A stretch of 61,852 nucleotides of DNA from an uncultured Collinsella sp. GTDB lineage: Bacteria > Actinomycetota > Coriobacteriia > Coriobacteriales > Coriobacteriaceae. The stretch lies in the NCBI GenBank assembly GCA_900540995.1, contig UQHO01000008.1, forward strand, positions 1 through 61,852. Reading direction: 5' to 3'. Position 1 is the first letter of the stretch. Every line of letters starts with the position of its first letter. The position numbers and the translations under genes were made by a program. The notes beneath the pieces are model-generated. The model was given only the letters and a program-made list of their open reading frames with translations, searched no databases and was not told the origin of the DNA. Positions 1-8,700 of this stretch are shown piece after piece.

Positions 1-7
1 ATGCTTA

Positions 8-217
8 TTACCCCAGGGCCCATAGGGCTTCGGCTGCCTGAGGCAGCCGATCGTCGGCGACAATGACTACATCAAAATCGTGGGTCGCCCTAAACGAAAG
101 TCCCGCCTCCGCGAGCAAAATGTCGCATGCTGTGCCGCCAATAAGGGCATACGACCCTTCAGCTTCCTGCATATGCTGCCGAAATTCTTGGAGACCTTCT
201 ACAGCGCTTCCTGCCAT
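8..217 (-). pseudogene. truncated nucleotidyltransferase (AbiEii-like)
   Basis: This 69-codon frame carries the start of a nucleotidyltransferase fold: IGGTACDILL near residues 26-35, then FRATHDFDVV, in which the aspartates of D-F-D resemble the metal-binding pair. The family is normally about 200 residues or more, but an in-frame TAA at 8-10 ends the frame right after the first catalytic block. It is therefore truncated or frameshifted, unless the rest is read in another frame beyond the window edge. Its start overlaps the end of the upstream winged-helix gene by 19 bases, so the two were probably translated together, as in AbiE-type or related regulator/nucleotidyltransferase pairs. The family call is moderately sure; the broken state is seen directly. 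Confidence 0.5.
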
Positions 218-1167
218 GAATATTCCTTTCCAAACAGACGATCGACTTCGAGCTGAATTCGCTCATCGTCGATTGCCGCCAAAGATAGCGCAAGTGAAAT
301 GTCGTCGATACGGGAGGAGTCGGCAAACACAGGCGCATAGCGCCACACTTGGATCATCGCCGTTTCGTTATCCGGCAGTTCCCCATCTGCGACTTCAAGG
401 TCACACAGCTCACGCCATGCACTTCTTAAGACAGCCTTTTGCTCCACGCCCGGCGCAGCGAGCATCGAACGCTTAGCGAGCGCCGTCTCCCCAGCGTCAG
501 CAAGGCGGTCGATCTGCGGCGCCTTCCTTGCAAAAAAGACCTTCGAGACAGGCGAGGAGAGCTCTGCCATGTGCTCACTGAGCAGAAGATCCGCGGCAAC
601 GGGAAACACAATGACACGCCGCTCGCGCCGTTCGCGCCTTGCGAGCCCCCTGTCTACAAGCTCGGTTATGGCCTCACTCGCGCGGCTTGCCGAAATCCCA
701 AGCGCACGACAAAGGTCATCGGAATGATATGACTCCTGCTCTGCTCCCCAGATTGCGGCAGCCTGCGCGTTGGATGGCATCTTGGTCGCGCGACTATGAA
801 ATCGAGTGCCGCTCCTCTCCGTGCAGGCCGCACCCATAAATGGTAGAAAAGCCTGTCTACCGGGGCAAACAAAGGGGATTCCTTGTGCGACCAATGCCTT
901 GCGTTGGCGCGCATCGGCATCAGGAAACGAAACGACGACAGGAACCTCCGCACGCAAGGCTAGCTGGCTATAGACTCTCTTAGCCTCGGGAAGCCCGACG
1001 CCAGTAGGCAAACTTGCAAGCAAAAAAGAAAAACCGTTTGCGTCAACGGCGCGGACCTCAATCGACCGCAGATGCAGCGGCAAGTGTGCGGATCCAGGCC
1101 AAGTTTTAGCCTTGGCGGAGAGGCCTAGTGCTTCTTGTAAGTAGGTAAGCGCTTCGTTCATTTCCAT
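199..1167 (-). CDS. winged-helix regulator, AbiEi-like partner of a nucleotidyltransferase
   Basis: A 322-residue soluble protein. Residues about 70-112 (VPVVVSFPDADARQRKALVA, then GIPFVCPGRQAFLPFMG) resemble the N-terminal part of AbiEi-like or related antitoxin regulators. Residues about 128-200 look like a MarR-type winged helix (SDDLCRALGISASRASEAIT as the recognition helix, then a basic wing ARRERRERRV). The C-terminal third is helical and unassigned. Its stop overlaps the start of the truncated nucleotidyltransferase. I infer an autoregulating antitoxin or regulator of a toxin-like pair. The upstream sequence is AT-rich with an 18-bp dyad, a plausible autoregulatory site. The ATG at 1167 has only a weak AG-rich ribosome site, and the ATG two codons later could also be used. 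Confidence 0.55.
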   Translation of the reverse strand: MEMNEALTYLQEALGLSAKAKTWPGSAHLPLHLRSIEVRAVDANGFSFLLASLPTGVGLPEAKRVYSQLALRAEVPVVVSFPDADARQRKALVAQGIPFVCPGRQAFLPFMGAACTERSGTRFHSRATKMPSNAQAAAIWGAEQESYHSDDLCRALGISASRASEAITELVDRGLARRERRERRVIVFPVAADLLLSEHMAELSSPVSKVFFARKAPQIDRLADAGETALAKRSMLAAPGVEQKAVLRSAWRELCDLEVADGELPDNETAMIQVWRYAPVFADSSRIDDISLALSLAAIDDERIQLEVDRLFGKEYSWQEAL

Positions 1168-1180
1168 CTTTTTCGTTTAG

Positions 1181-1198
1181 TTCCAGTTTATATTGGAA
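1181..1198. promoter_or_regulatory. dyad TTCCA-N8-TGGAA upstream of the winged-helix gene
   Basis: TTCCA at 1181-1185 and TGGAA at 1194-1198 form an inverted repeat in an AT-rich stretch 14 bases before the start codon at 1167. Placement fits an operator for the winged-helix protein itself; this is inference. Confidence 0.35.
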
Positions 1199-1302
1199 TT
1201 ATACATAATTATCGGAAATAACAAGATGTCTATCAGGCATAGGCCCGTATTTGAGTTTTCAAAATGTCCCGAATCGGCGAAGCGATTCGGGATACAATAG
1301 CT

Positions 1303-1405
1303 ACAGGAAACGACGCATCCCGCGTAAATGATTGAGAGCGCGGGCGGCCTAGTTTTCAGCTTTAGTTAAATGCCCGGGCCTCTAACCCCGGGCATTCTTA
1401 TTTGC
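1303..1405 (+). ncRNA. candidate antisense RNA of a type I toxin-antitoxin module
   Basis: TACAAT at 1293-1298 could be a -10 box on the plus strand, giving a transcript of about 100 nt that holds a hairpin (CCCGCG 1319-1324 with CGCGGG 1339-1344) and ends in the hairpin at 1370-1395. It converges on the small-peptide gene and would overlap its mRNA at the shared terminator, the layout of Fst/par-type loci. The -35 region is poor, so the promoter is uncertain. The second repeat copy preserves the same hairpin and terminator (about 1789-1891). Confidence 0.35.
1368..1397. terminator. bidirectional terminator (copy 1)
   Basis: ATGCCCGGG (1370-1378) pairs with CCCGGGCAT (1387-1395); T-rich sequence lies on both sides. 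It sits directly after the small-peptide stop codon on the minus strand and ends the candidate plus-strand RNA. The same structure recurs at 1856-1881. Confidence 0.7.
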
Positions 1406-1550
1406 GCTTGTTGCGGCGCAAATGCCTTCTACCGTCCGCACCGCGCGAGCGCCTACGGACCTTAAACCGAACCTCATACGAGTCAAGAAACGCGATGACG
1501 AACGTGCCCACCGCCGCGAGGGCAGCGAGCGCGTTAAGGAATTTCAGCAT
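1398..1550 (-). CDS. 50-residue hydrophobic-basic peptide, candidate type I toxin
   Basis: The 50-codon frame starts at ATG 1550 with GGAGGT seven bases upstream, a strong ribosome site. Residues 1-22 form one probable membrane helix (LNALAALAAVGTFVIAFL); residues 28-50 are very basic (RRRS, RRHLRRNKRK). A TAAAAT hexamer at 1607-1612 could serve as its -10 box. One transmembrane helix plus a charged tail, a convergent candidate RNA and a shared terminator resemble small membrane toxins of the Fst/Ldr class, but I recognise no specific family. It could also be an ordinary small membrane protein. Confidence 0.55.
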   Translation of the reverse strand: MLKFLNALAALAAVGTFVIAFLDSYEVRFKVRRRSRGADGRRHLRRNKRK

Positions 1551-1729
1551 TTGGGGACCTCCGATCGAGTCGTCGGCCGCCCGCGCACGGGATGCGTCGC
1601 AAGGGTATTTTACCGCGAGCGCACGCACTTACAGCTGGTAAACGCAATATTTGCAAACATTTGTTCGATGGTTACACACACGATCCTTTGAGCAGCGGAG
1701 CCTGGCGGCATTGCCCGGTCAGGTAGAGA

Positions 1730-1986
1730 CCCGTATTTGAGTTTTCAAAATATCTCGAATCAACTGAGCGATTCGGGATACAATGTCTATAGAAAACGAC
1801 GCACCCCGCGTAAGTGTATGAGAGCGCGGGCGGCCTAGTTTTCAGCTTTTGTTAAATGCCCGGGCCTCTAACCCCGGGCATTCTTATTTGCGCTTGTTGC
1901 GGCGCAAATGCCTTCCACCGTCCGCACCGCGCGTGCGCCTACGGACCTTAAACCGAACCTCATACGAGTCAAGAAACGCGATGACG
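1730..1986. repeat. 257-bp direct repeat, copy 2
   Basis: Second copy of the module at 1244-1500, complete for the candidate RNA and terminator. The homology stops abruptly inside the peptide gene at 1986, so this copy lacks the membrane helix and start codon. No flanking target duplication or transposase was seen. Confidence 0.9.
1884..1985 (-). pseudogene. remnant of the small basic peptide gene
   Basis: These 34 codons (VIAFLDSYEV to the terminal NRNKRK-like tail and stop) match the C-terminal part of the peptide encoded at 1398-1550, with two or so substitutions (T for S, G for R). The start codon, ribosome site and most of the membrane segment are missing; unrelated sequence follows. 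It is a truncated copy, leaving the neighbouring RNA and terminator as an orphan. Confidence 0.6.
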
Positions 1987-2028
1987 GATGAGTCCGCATC
2001 GGACGGTGGAGGCTGCCTGTGTTGTCCA

Positions 2029-2066
2029 AAAAGAACGGGGCAAACTCCAGCGCGGAGTCTGCCCCG
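2029..2066 (-). terminator. pilus operon terminator
   Basis: CGGGGCAAACTCC (2036-2048) pairs with GGAGTCTGCCCCG (2054-2066), and on the minus strand the stem is followed by TTCTTTTT. It lies about 100 bases after the last pilin gene. Confidence 0.65.
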
Positions 2067-2166
2067 AAAAGAGAATGGCAAAGCAAGAACGTCGATGGAC
2101 GAGAAAAGTGTCCGCAAGTCTCATGGCCATCACATCCCACCTGCCAAAGGGATGGGTGAGCGAGCG

Positions 2167-3951
2167 TTACTCCTGCTCGGACTCCTCAGCCTGCTTACGG
2201 CTGCGGATGAGGTGCGCCACGCCGATGCACAGCACCGCGCCACCAGCGATCCAAGTGAAGGTCACGCCGTTGAGACCGGTCAGCGGGAGGCCGGAGCCCT
2301 TCTTGTCGACAATGGTGAAGCTGAGCTTACCGACTTCAGCTTTCGCGGAGCCCTCCTGAACAACATCTTGACCTGCCACAATGGCGCTCGTCGTGTCGGG
2401 CTTCACATCCGTACCGTCCTGATTGAGCGTGCGGCTGATAGTAAAGGTCACACCGTTTGCCGCGGAGTTGTTGTAGCCAGGCGCAGGCTTAACCTCCGTG
2501 AGGATATAGGTGCCCTCATCGAGGCCGACAACGTTGATCTTGCCATCGGAGGTGGTGGTCAGTATTGCTTCATTCTCATCTGACGTCGTGGTGCCGTCGG
2601 CCTTGATAAAGTTATTGGAGTCTTTCTCATGCAGCGTGAACTGAACGCCTTCGAGGGTCTTGGGTTTGCCAGTCTCGTCCTCGTCGCTACCAACCTTGGT
2701 GACGTCAATACCGTAGGTGTAATCATAAGCGGGATGTACGACTGTTGTGCCCGTTTCGGTAGTAAAGTGAGGGTTATTGGAATAGGTCAGAGTAACGATG
2801 TTCTTCTGGCCTTTACCGAGTATATCGGCCTTAACCTTCGCGGGTTCAAGCTTTGCCTTATAGTTCACATAGACCTTTGATTTGCCATCAACGTTAATGA
2901 TTGCGCCCTCGGTGTCATCTTCATTTTTCGCATGGGCATTTTTCAGATTTGAGAACGAAACCTCAAGTTTGCCATCTACATAACTTTTGTTGTAGCTACT
3001 CGGATGAACAACCTGATCGCCAATCTTGACCTCGACAACGGGATCATTGCCGTTAAGCTCGGGCACCATCGTAGAAGGCAGATTATCGGTGAAGGTATAG
3101 CTGTACTCTTTATAAGTATTGATATTGCTGGCCACGGTACCTGCAAGCTGATACTCAACCAGCTGATCGGATGCAGAGTCCGCAACCCTATTGGGCGCCG
3201 TAAAGACATCTCGAGAAGAGCCCTCGGGAACAACTTTGCTCGAATCCACAAAGCTGCCATTATTGTCGTCCTTAACGGCCTTGGTCACGTTGGGGACATC
3301 CTTTTTAGAATCAACATTCACGTCTTCGCCACCAACGACGGCAAAAATTGGCGAGGTATGGGCGTCGGTATTGCCGTTGGCCGAATCGCTAGATGTGGTC
3401 GAACCAACATTTGCAGTCACAAAGAGCCAATAGCCGGCGTCTAAAGCCTTAAAGTCTCCCTTGCTGGAATCGCTTGGGTTTGTCCAGGTTAGAGTCGAGC
3501 CCTCAAGTGCGGCAGCGATCTTATCCAACGTGGAGTCAGCGTCAACCTTGGCAGTCTGGCCAACTTTTTCACCGGCATTATCTTTAATGTACTTGGCCCA
3601 AGCCTGAGCGCCTGCATTCGCAGCAGGAGTTCCCTCGACGCCAGCAAATGCACTAGTCACAACCTTCATAACATCAGGCGATGCCCAAGTGATATCAGAG
3701 AGCGTCTTGGACCCATTCCAGGTGCCGTCTTCCTTCTGATCCTGCGTGACCTTAGCCGTGAAAATCTGGATTCCCTTAAAGGTCGTATCCTTGTAGGTAT
3801 CCTCCTTAATCGTCACGTTACCGCTCTCGGCCACCGTCGGCGTACCTGCAGCAAACGCCATCGTGACCGGGGCCATTACGCCGCCGAAGCTCAGCGCTGC
3901 TGTGAGGCCTGCGGTTACTGCCAGGCGTGCGATGTTCTTGCTCATGCTCAT
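2167..3951 (-). CDS. LPXTG-anchored fimbrial (major) pilin
   Basis: A 594-residue surface protein. The chosen ATG at 3951 follows an AG-rich ribosome site; a longer in-frame start would put a charged stretch ahead of the signal peptide. Residues 1-33 are a Sec signal (ends MAFAAG). The middle resembles the fimbrial isopeptide D2 domain, with a lysine in NVTKAVKDD as a possible pilin lysine. A Cna-B-like domain ends with the E-box TYILTEVKPAPGY. The tail is LPLTG, a hydrophobic helix and RSRK, a sortase sorting signal starting near residue 555. It is the last gene of the three-gene pilus operon, the usual place for an abundant shaft pilin. GC is clearly lower than in the gene before it. The polymerising sortase is not in the window. 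Confidence 0.85.
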   Translation of the reverse strand: MSMSKNIARLAVTAGLTAALSFGGVMAPVTMAFAAGTPTVAESGNVTIKEDTYKDTTFKGIQIFTAKVTQDQKEDGTWNGSKTLSDITWASPDVMKVVTSAFAGVEGTPAANAGAQAWAKYIKDNAGEKVGQTAKVDADSTLDKIAAALEGSTLTWTNPSDSSKGDFKALDAGYWLFVTANVGSTTSSDSANGNTDAHTSPIFAVVGGEDVNVDSKKDVPNVTKAVKDDNNGSFVDSSKVVPEGSSRDVFTAPNRVADSASDQLVEYQLAGTVASNINTYKEYSYTFTDNLPSTMVPELNGNDPVVEVKIGDQVVHPSSYNKSYVDGKLEVSFSNLKNAHAKNEDDTEGAIINVDGKSKVYVNYKAKLEPAKVKADILGKGQKNIVTLTYSNNPHFTTETGTTVVHPAYDYTYGIDVTKVGSDEDETGKPKTLEGVQFTLHEKDSNNFIKADGTTTSDENEAILTTTSDGKINVVGLDEGTYILTEVKPAPGYNNSAANGVTFTISRTLNQDGTDVKPDTTSAIVAGQDVVQEGSAKAEVGKLSFTIVDKKGSGLPLTGLNGVTFTWIAGGAVLCIGVAHLIRSRKQAEESEQE

Positions 3952-4034
3952 CTTCTTTTCCTCTGCTTTCTGCTCGAATTCCATTTGATCTAAATCTGTC
4001 TGTCTGTGTCTTAGCATCTGCTTCGCTACGTCTC

Positions 4035-4053
4035 GCCCCGCTCTCTGTGGGGC
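4035..4053 (-). terminator. intercistronic hairpin between pilin genes
   Basis: GCCCC (4035-4039) and GGGGC (4049-4053) form a short stem between the second and third pilin genes, without a clear T tract. It could act as an mRNA processing or attenuation point that lets the last pilin be expressed at a different level. Weak evidence. Confidence 0.3.
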
Positions 4054-4059
4054 TGCCAG

Positions 4060-5724
4060 CTACTCTTTATGGCTGCCACCTCCCCGCTTGACCAGGAGCG
4101 CGACCACGATGAGCGCGGCTCCGGCGACCGCTGCGGCGGCCGCGGCGTACATTGCCATATCGCCAGTCGAGGGCATAAAGCCTCCGGTGGTAATGCTAGG
4201 GGGTGTGCCGGTGGGCGTGTTGATGATCGACGCCTCCAGGCTGCCCGTCGACCCGTCCGCGCTGTCGGCGCGCAGGGGCGACTCGGCCGTGATGGTGAGC
4301 TTGGGCTTGGCGGCGGCCACCTGGTCGACGTCCAGACCCTCGGCCTTGACCGTCACGGAGCGCGTGCCCTCAAAGGCGGTGTAGCCCTTGGGCGCCTTGA
4401 ACTCGCGGACCTCCAGCTTGCCCGAGTCCACGCCCGAGACGGTCACGCGGCCGTCCTCGCCCGTGGTGACGGTGGCCTTGCCCTCCGCATCCCACGTGCC
4501 GTCGGCCGCCAGTGTGCGACCGCGGTCGTCGGCGATGCTCAGGACCGCCCCAGCAAGCGGCTTGTCGCCGTCGCTGCCGCGCTTGATGAGCGCGAGATCC
4601 CAAGTATAGGCGCACGCGTCATCGCTCGGCGTGCGGGTAAAGCCGGCCTCGCCGGACTGGTCGGCAAAGGGAGAACGCGGGTAGCGCAGGTAGACCTCGT
4701 TGGGGTTGCCCTTCGCGATGCCGTGGTTGCACGCGCTGTTGAGCGGCGCGTTGTACACGGCGACCACGCGGGCGCCCGCGGTGAAGGCGTCGGCCCCGCC
4801 GAGCGCGGCGATCAGGTCGCCGGTGCGCACGGTGAAGGAGCTCCCCTCGACCGAGACCCCGCACTGGGCCGTGATGTCGGTCCAGCCCTTCGCGGGTTCG
4901 GTGCCGGCGCGCCCGTCCTTGCCGGCCGAGACGGCGTCGAAGCCGCCGTCCGCGCCCGCCGCCACGTACACGCGCATGCTCGCGGCCACCTTGGAGGGGT
5001 CGAGCCCCGCGCTCATGGTGTCGACGAACCGCACCGTATAGGTGTCGTAGGCCGTGAGCCCGGCCGGCACCATGGCCGAGAGGCGCCAGTACAGGTCGTC
5101 GGCGACCGTGGCGTCGGCGGCCTTCTGCCAGACGGCGGTGCTGTCCTCCAGCACATGCTTGGAGACCTTGGGGGTCGCGGCCTTGGGCTTGACGGTGACG
5201 GCGCTGCCGCCGACCAGCGCCATGATCGGCGCGGTGCCGGCCTCGTCCTGGGAAATGGCGGCGTCGTCGGCGACGATGAGCCAGTAGCCACAGGACAGCT
5301 CGGCCGCCGTGCCCGCGTTAAGGGCCACGGACTCGGCGCCAGAGCTCTGGAGGGAACGAGCGAGCTGTGCGCTCAGCGCGCTCGTAAGGTGGGAATCGGT
5401 GTTGAGCCACTCGGCAGCTTCCTGCGCGGTGGTCTGGGAATTGGACATGCCGGCGCTGTGCAGCACGGGCAGGACGGCGTCGCGCGCGGCGTCGCTTGCC
5501 CAGGCGAGGTCGGTGGCGATCTTGGCGTCGCTGTCGCCGTCGACGACGTTGGCGCTAAAGATCTGGTAGGCGTCGTAGCTGCTCGCCACGGTGCCGCTCA
5601 CCGTGATGGAACCAGTCGAGGTCGGCGCGGCCTGCGCGGAAGCGGGGAACACAACCGCGCAGGTGCCGATCACGAGGGCAAGCAGCGCAAACAAGATCGG
5701 GAAGGAGCAAACTTTCTTATTCAC
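4060..5724 (-). CDS. sortase-anchored minor/basal pilin
   Basis: A 554-residue surface protein starting at GTG 5724, chosen because AGGGAGGT stands just upstream; this start overlaps the stop of the larger pilin gene by 8 bases, implying translational coupling. Residues 1-32 are a signal peptide ending ASAQA. The core has fimbrial D2-like repeats, then a Cna-B-like module with KLEVREFKAPKGY as its E-box. The sorting signal is MPSTGD (a non-leucine variant of LPXTG), a long alanine-rich helix and KRGGGSHKE. Its GC content is strikingly higher than both neighbours, which suggests a separate history or exchange of this gene. Position and size fit a minor or basal pilin. Confidence 0.8.
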   Translation of the reverse strand: MNKKVCSFPILFALLALVIGTCAVVFPASAQAAPTSTGSITVSGTVASSYDAYQIFSANVVDGDSDAKIATDLAWASDAARDAVLPVLHSAGMSNSQTTAQEAAEWLNTDSHLTSALSAQLARSLQSSGAESVALNAGTAAELSCGYWLIVADDAAISQDEAGTAPIMALVGGSAVTVKPKAATPKVSKHVLEDSTAVWQKAADATVADDLYWRLSAMVPAGLTAYDTYTVRFVDTMSAGLDPSKVAASMRVYVAAGADGGFDAVSAGKDGRAGTEPAKGWTDITAQCGVSVEGSSFTVRTGDLIAALGGADAFTAGARVVAVYNAPLNSACNHGIAKGNPNEVYLRYPRSPFADQSGEAGFTRTPSDDACAYTWDLALIKRGSDGDKPLAGAVLSIADDRGRTLAADGTWDAEGKATVTTGEDGRVTVSGVDSGKLEVREFKAPKGYTAFEGTRSVTVKAEGLDVDQVAAAKPKLTITAESPLRADSADGSTGSLEASIINTPTGTPPSITTGGFMPSTGDMAMYAAAAAAVAGAALIVVALLVKRGGGSHKE

Positions 5725-8700
5725 GACGCTCACCTCCCTTCGCATTCGCCTTGCGACGAATGTGCATCCAGGCCGCAGCAGCGCAAAGCACCGCCGCGCC
5801 GGCAAGGTACGTCAGAGTGACGCCCGACATACCGGAAAGAGGCAGAGTGGTGGAGTAGGTGTTGGTGAAGGTGGAGGCGGGAATGGCGTCGGGCGCGGCG
5901 GCGGAGGGTTGAACCACGACGCCCTGCCCGTTCTCACCCAGGGCGTTGCCCATGTCGTCCTTCATCTGCGTGACCGTGGTGGAAGTGGTGAGGCCGGAGT
6001 ACTTGCCATTGTCCCTGGCAACCTTCACCGTGACGGCAACCTGGTACTCGGCCTTGGAGTAGCGGAGCTTATTGACGGCACCGGTGGCGGGCGCGACCTC
6101 CTTTACCGTGTAGGTGTAGGTCTTGGCGTAGTCGTTATCGGTGCCTGCTTCAGTGGACAGGTGCGACATGTTGAACGTGATCGCGCCAAAGGTCGCCGTG
6201 ATGTTGTTGAGCCTGGTGGCGTCAGTCTCCCCTGCCTTTGGGGCAACAGAAATCTTGAGCTCTTTGGGCTTGGGGGCTGTGTCTGCGTAGTCACCCGTAG
6301 CCTCAATGCTGAACTCGAACGGCACATAGCCTTTGTCGCCCTTCGGCCAATCCATGTTTCGAACCGATTTGATCACCGGGATCTCCACGGACGTGGTGGT
6401 GAGAGTGTCAGAGATGTACGTAGTGCCATCAACGATGCTCGGCTTCTCGTCCCCGGTCCACGCAATGGAACCGTTCGTGTTCACCGTGAACCAATATTCC
6501 GTCGGGTTCTTCTCGTAGCCAAACGGAGCCTGGGTCTCAACAAGCGTGTACGTGCCCGGCAGCAGGCCCTCGAGCGTGAACTTGCCAGGCGCGGTGTCGG
6601 TGTCTACCCACGTGGTATCGCTCGAAGTCGACTGGTCGCTCACCTGGTCGATCACGGTCCAGGACTGGTCGGCCGTACTATCGGCATCCTTTTTCTTGGT
6701 GAGCTTCCACTCAGAACCAGGCAAAGGAGTGTGTTTTGTGTCGTCCTCCGCCACCTTGGTCCAAGACACCGTACCGGTGATCCTGGCGTTGGGGATGGCA
6801 CCCGTAAGGTTATTCTCGAACGGGACCAGTGAGTTGCGATTTGCCGTATCCACATAGCCCTGAACGTAGTTGACCGTCTCACCAGCATTGTTCATGGTGG
6901 CATAGTAGATCTTGTCCGAAACCTGGTAACCCTCCGGCGCCGTCTCCTCTTTGATGTAATACGTGAAGTACTTGGTATCCTTGGGATCGCCGATGTTGGC
7001 CTTCTGATTCAAATAGTTGAACTGAAGCTCGCCATGAACCGAAGCGTAATCATTTGCGCCACCGTCAGTCACCGTCACGATAGCGTGTTGGCCCGCGACA
7101 GCATCCTCGACAGAACCATAGATAGCCCACGAGGAACCGGGGAGCAGCGTAGTGCCGTCCGCAGCGTCGACCTTGCTCCACGCAATGGCAGAGCCGTCCG
7201 GTGTATACGACCCGGACCACGGGAAGTTGTGACGCTCCTGGTCCATGTCGATGACGGAAGCCGAGTTACCCTCACCAAATGCTGCGGCAACCTTCGGGCT
7301 GTTCATTGAGAAATCGACGCCCACATAAACGCGACCGTTGGTAGTCACATGGTCGTCGAAACTTCCGTTGGGAACGAGAATCGATCCGATCATAGCCGCC
7401 GCAGGATCGTCGTCAGTCCACTTAGCACCGCTGACTGTGCCACTGTATCCCCAGTCCGCGCGGTCCTCTCCCGCGATGCCGCCTCGAATGGTAAGGCTGG
7501 TGGTATCGACGAAGTTCCACATGATGGACTGGGAGGCCAGCGAGTATTTCGCGTCAAGGTCTTTCTTGGCGTACTGACTCTCGTAACCGCGAGATATTTC
7601 TGTATCTCCCCACCAGAAGCGCCAGCCGTTGTGGAACTCGACAGGATTAGTACCTGTAACGTTCACGACAATGGATGCGCCTTCGGGGATATTGGTGAAC
7701 TTAAAGTCGACGCCGCGGTAGTAGACGCCATCCTTCCAGTTGGAGAGCTCGGAACCGGCGATGGTGAAGACCTGTTGCATAGAAGTTCCATCGCCGGTAA
7801 AGGTGATGAGTCGCTCGGTGTTGCGAATCTTATTGCCCGGGATTCCGGTATCGAGCGCACCGGAAACAGACTTGCCGCTACCATCGTCGCTACCATCGAA
7901 TTTGAGTGTATAGCTTGTTCCGTCGTTATTGTACTTGTTGATGACGTAGTTGCTATTAGGCTCTGCAAAGCCGTTGACATCCACCTCGCCGGTATCTTCA
8001 AACGAGTCGAGCTGTTTCGATAGCTTCGAGAGGTATCCATTTGTACCGTTATAGCTCGAATAATCGCTACCGTTGACATTAGTCAAATCAACAGCTTTAT
8101 TGAACAGGGTGCTTTCCAGAGCAGACAAGCCCTCGTACCAATTACCCTGCATTGTCACCACAGACTGGCGTTTATAGTCGCTATCGCGCCAGTATGTGAT
8201 GGGGCCTGCGATTTGCGCGGTGTAGGCAAAGCCGGAAGGAGTCGCGCCCTCAAAAGGTCTCTGCTGTCCGACCCAAGCGCCTTTGTTCCAAGCGCCAACG
8301 GTAGTCGCCCCCGGCAAGTTGCCGTTGTAACCAACGCTCATTTTGGTGATCGCACTGTCGATTCCGGCGACCGCAAGCACGGTGCTGCCGTAGACAGGAC
8401 GGAACTGGGAACCAAAACCAACGGTGCCAAAGCGGAAACCAGCGCCGACACTATTATTATAGGGCCAGCTCTCTTTGAGTGGATTCATGGCAAGCTTGCC
8501 ACGGACCACGGTAAGGCCCTCCGCCTCAGCGGCATATGAGCCGGTGGGGGCGTTGTCCGCATCAAGATCGATAGTGCCGTCGCTCGGCTTATCGCTCGGC
8601 TTACCACCGATGTACATGTCGCGGCCGACGTAGGTGGCCACGCCGGGATCAGGGGTTGAGACATTGATATTCGTACCGATACCGATAGACGTGGGAACGT

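Larger units (their letters stand above)
1244..1500. repeat. 257-bp direct repeat, copy 1
   Basis: Bases 1244-1500 align without gaps to 1730-1986 at a constant offset of 486. The unit contains a hairpin (TCCCGAATCG at 1267-1276 with CGATTCGGGA at 1283-1292), a TACAAT hexamer, a second hairpin, a bidirectional terminator and the last 34 codons (including stop) of a small basic peptide. Copy 1 keeps the full peptide gene. Differences between copies in the hairpin stems are partly wobble-preserving. Confidence 0.9.

Noticed and set aside
1244..1986. insertion sequence or composite element
   Set aside because: No transposase, terminal inverted repeats or target duplication; a simple direct duplication explains it.
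4069..5820. 583-codon open frame on the plus strand
   Set aside because: Antisense to a clear pilin gene in very GC-rich DNA; composition (Arg, Gly, His rich) and lack of a ribosome site mark it as a shadow.
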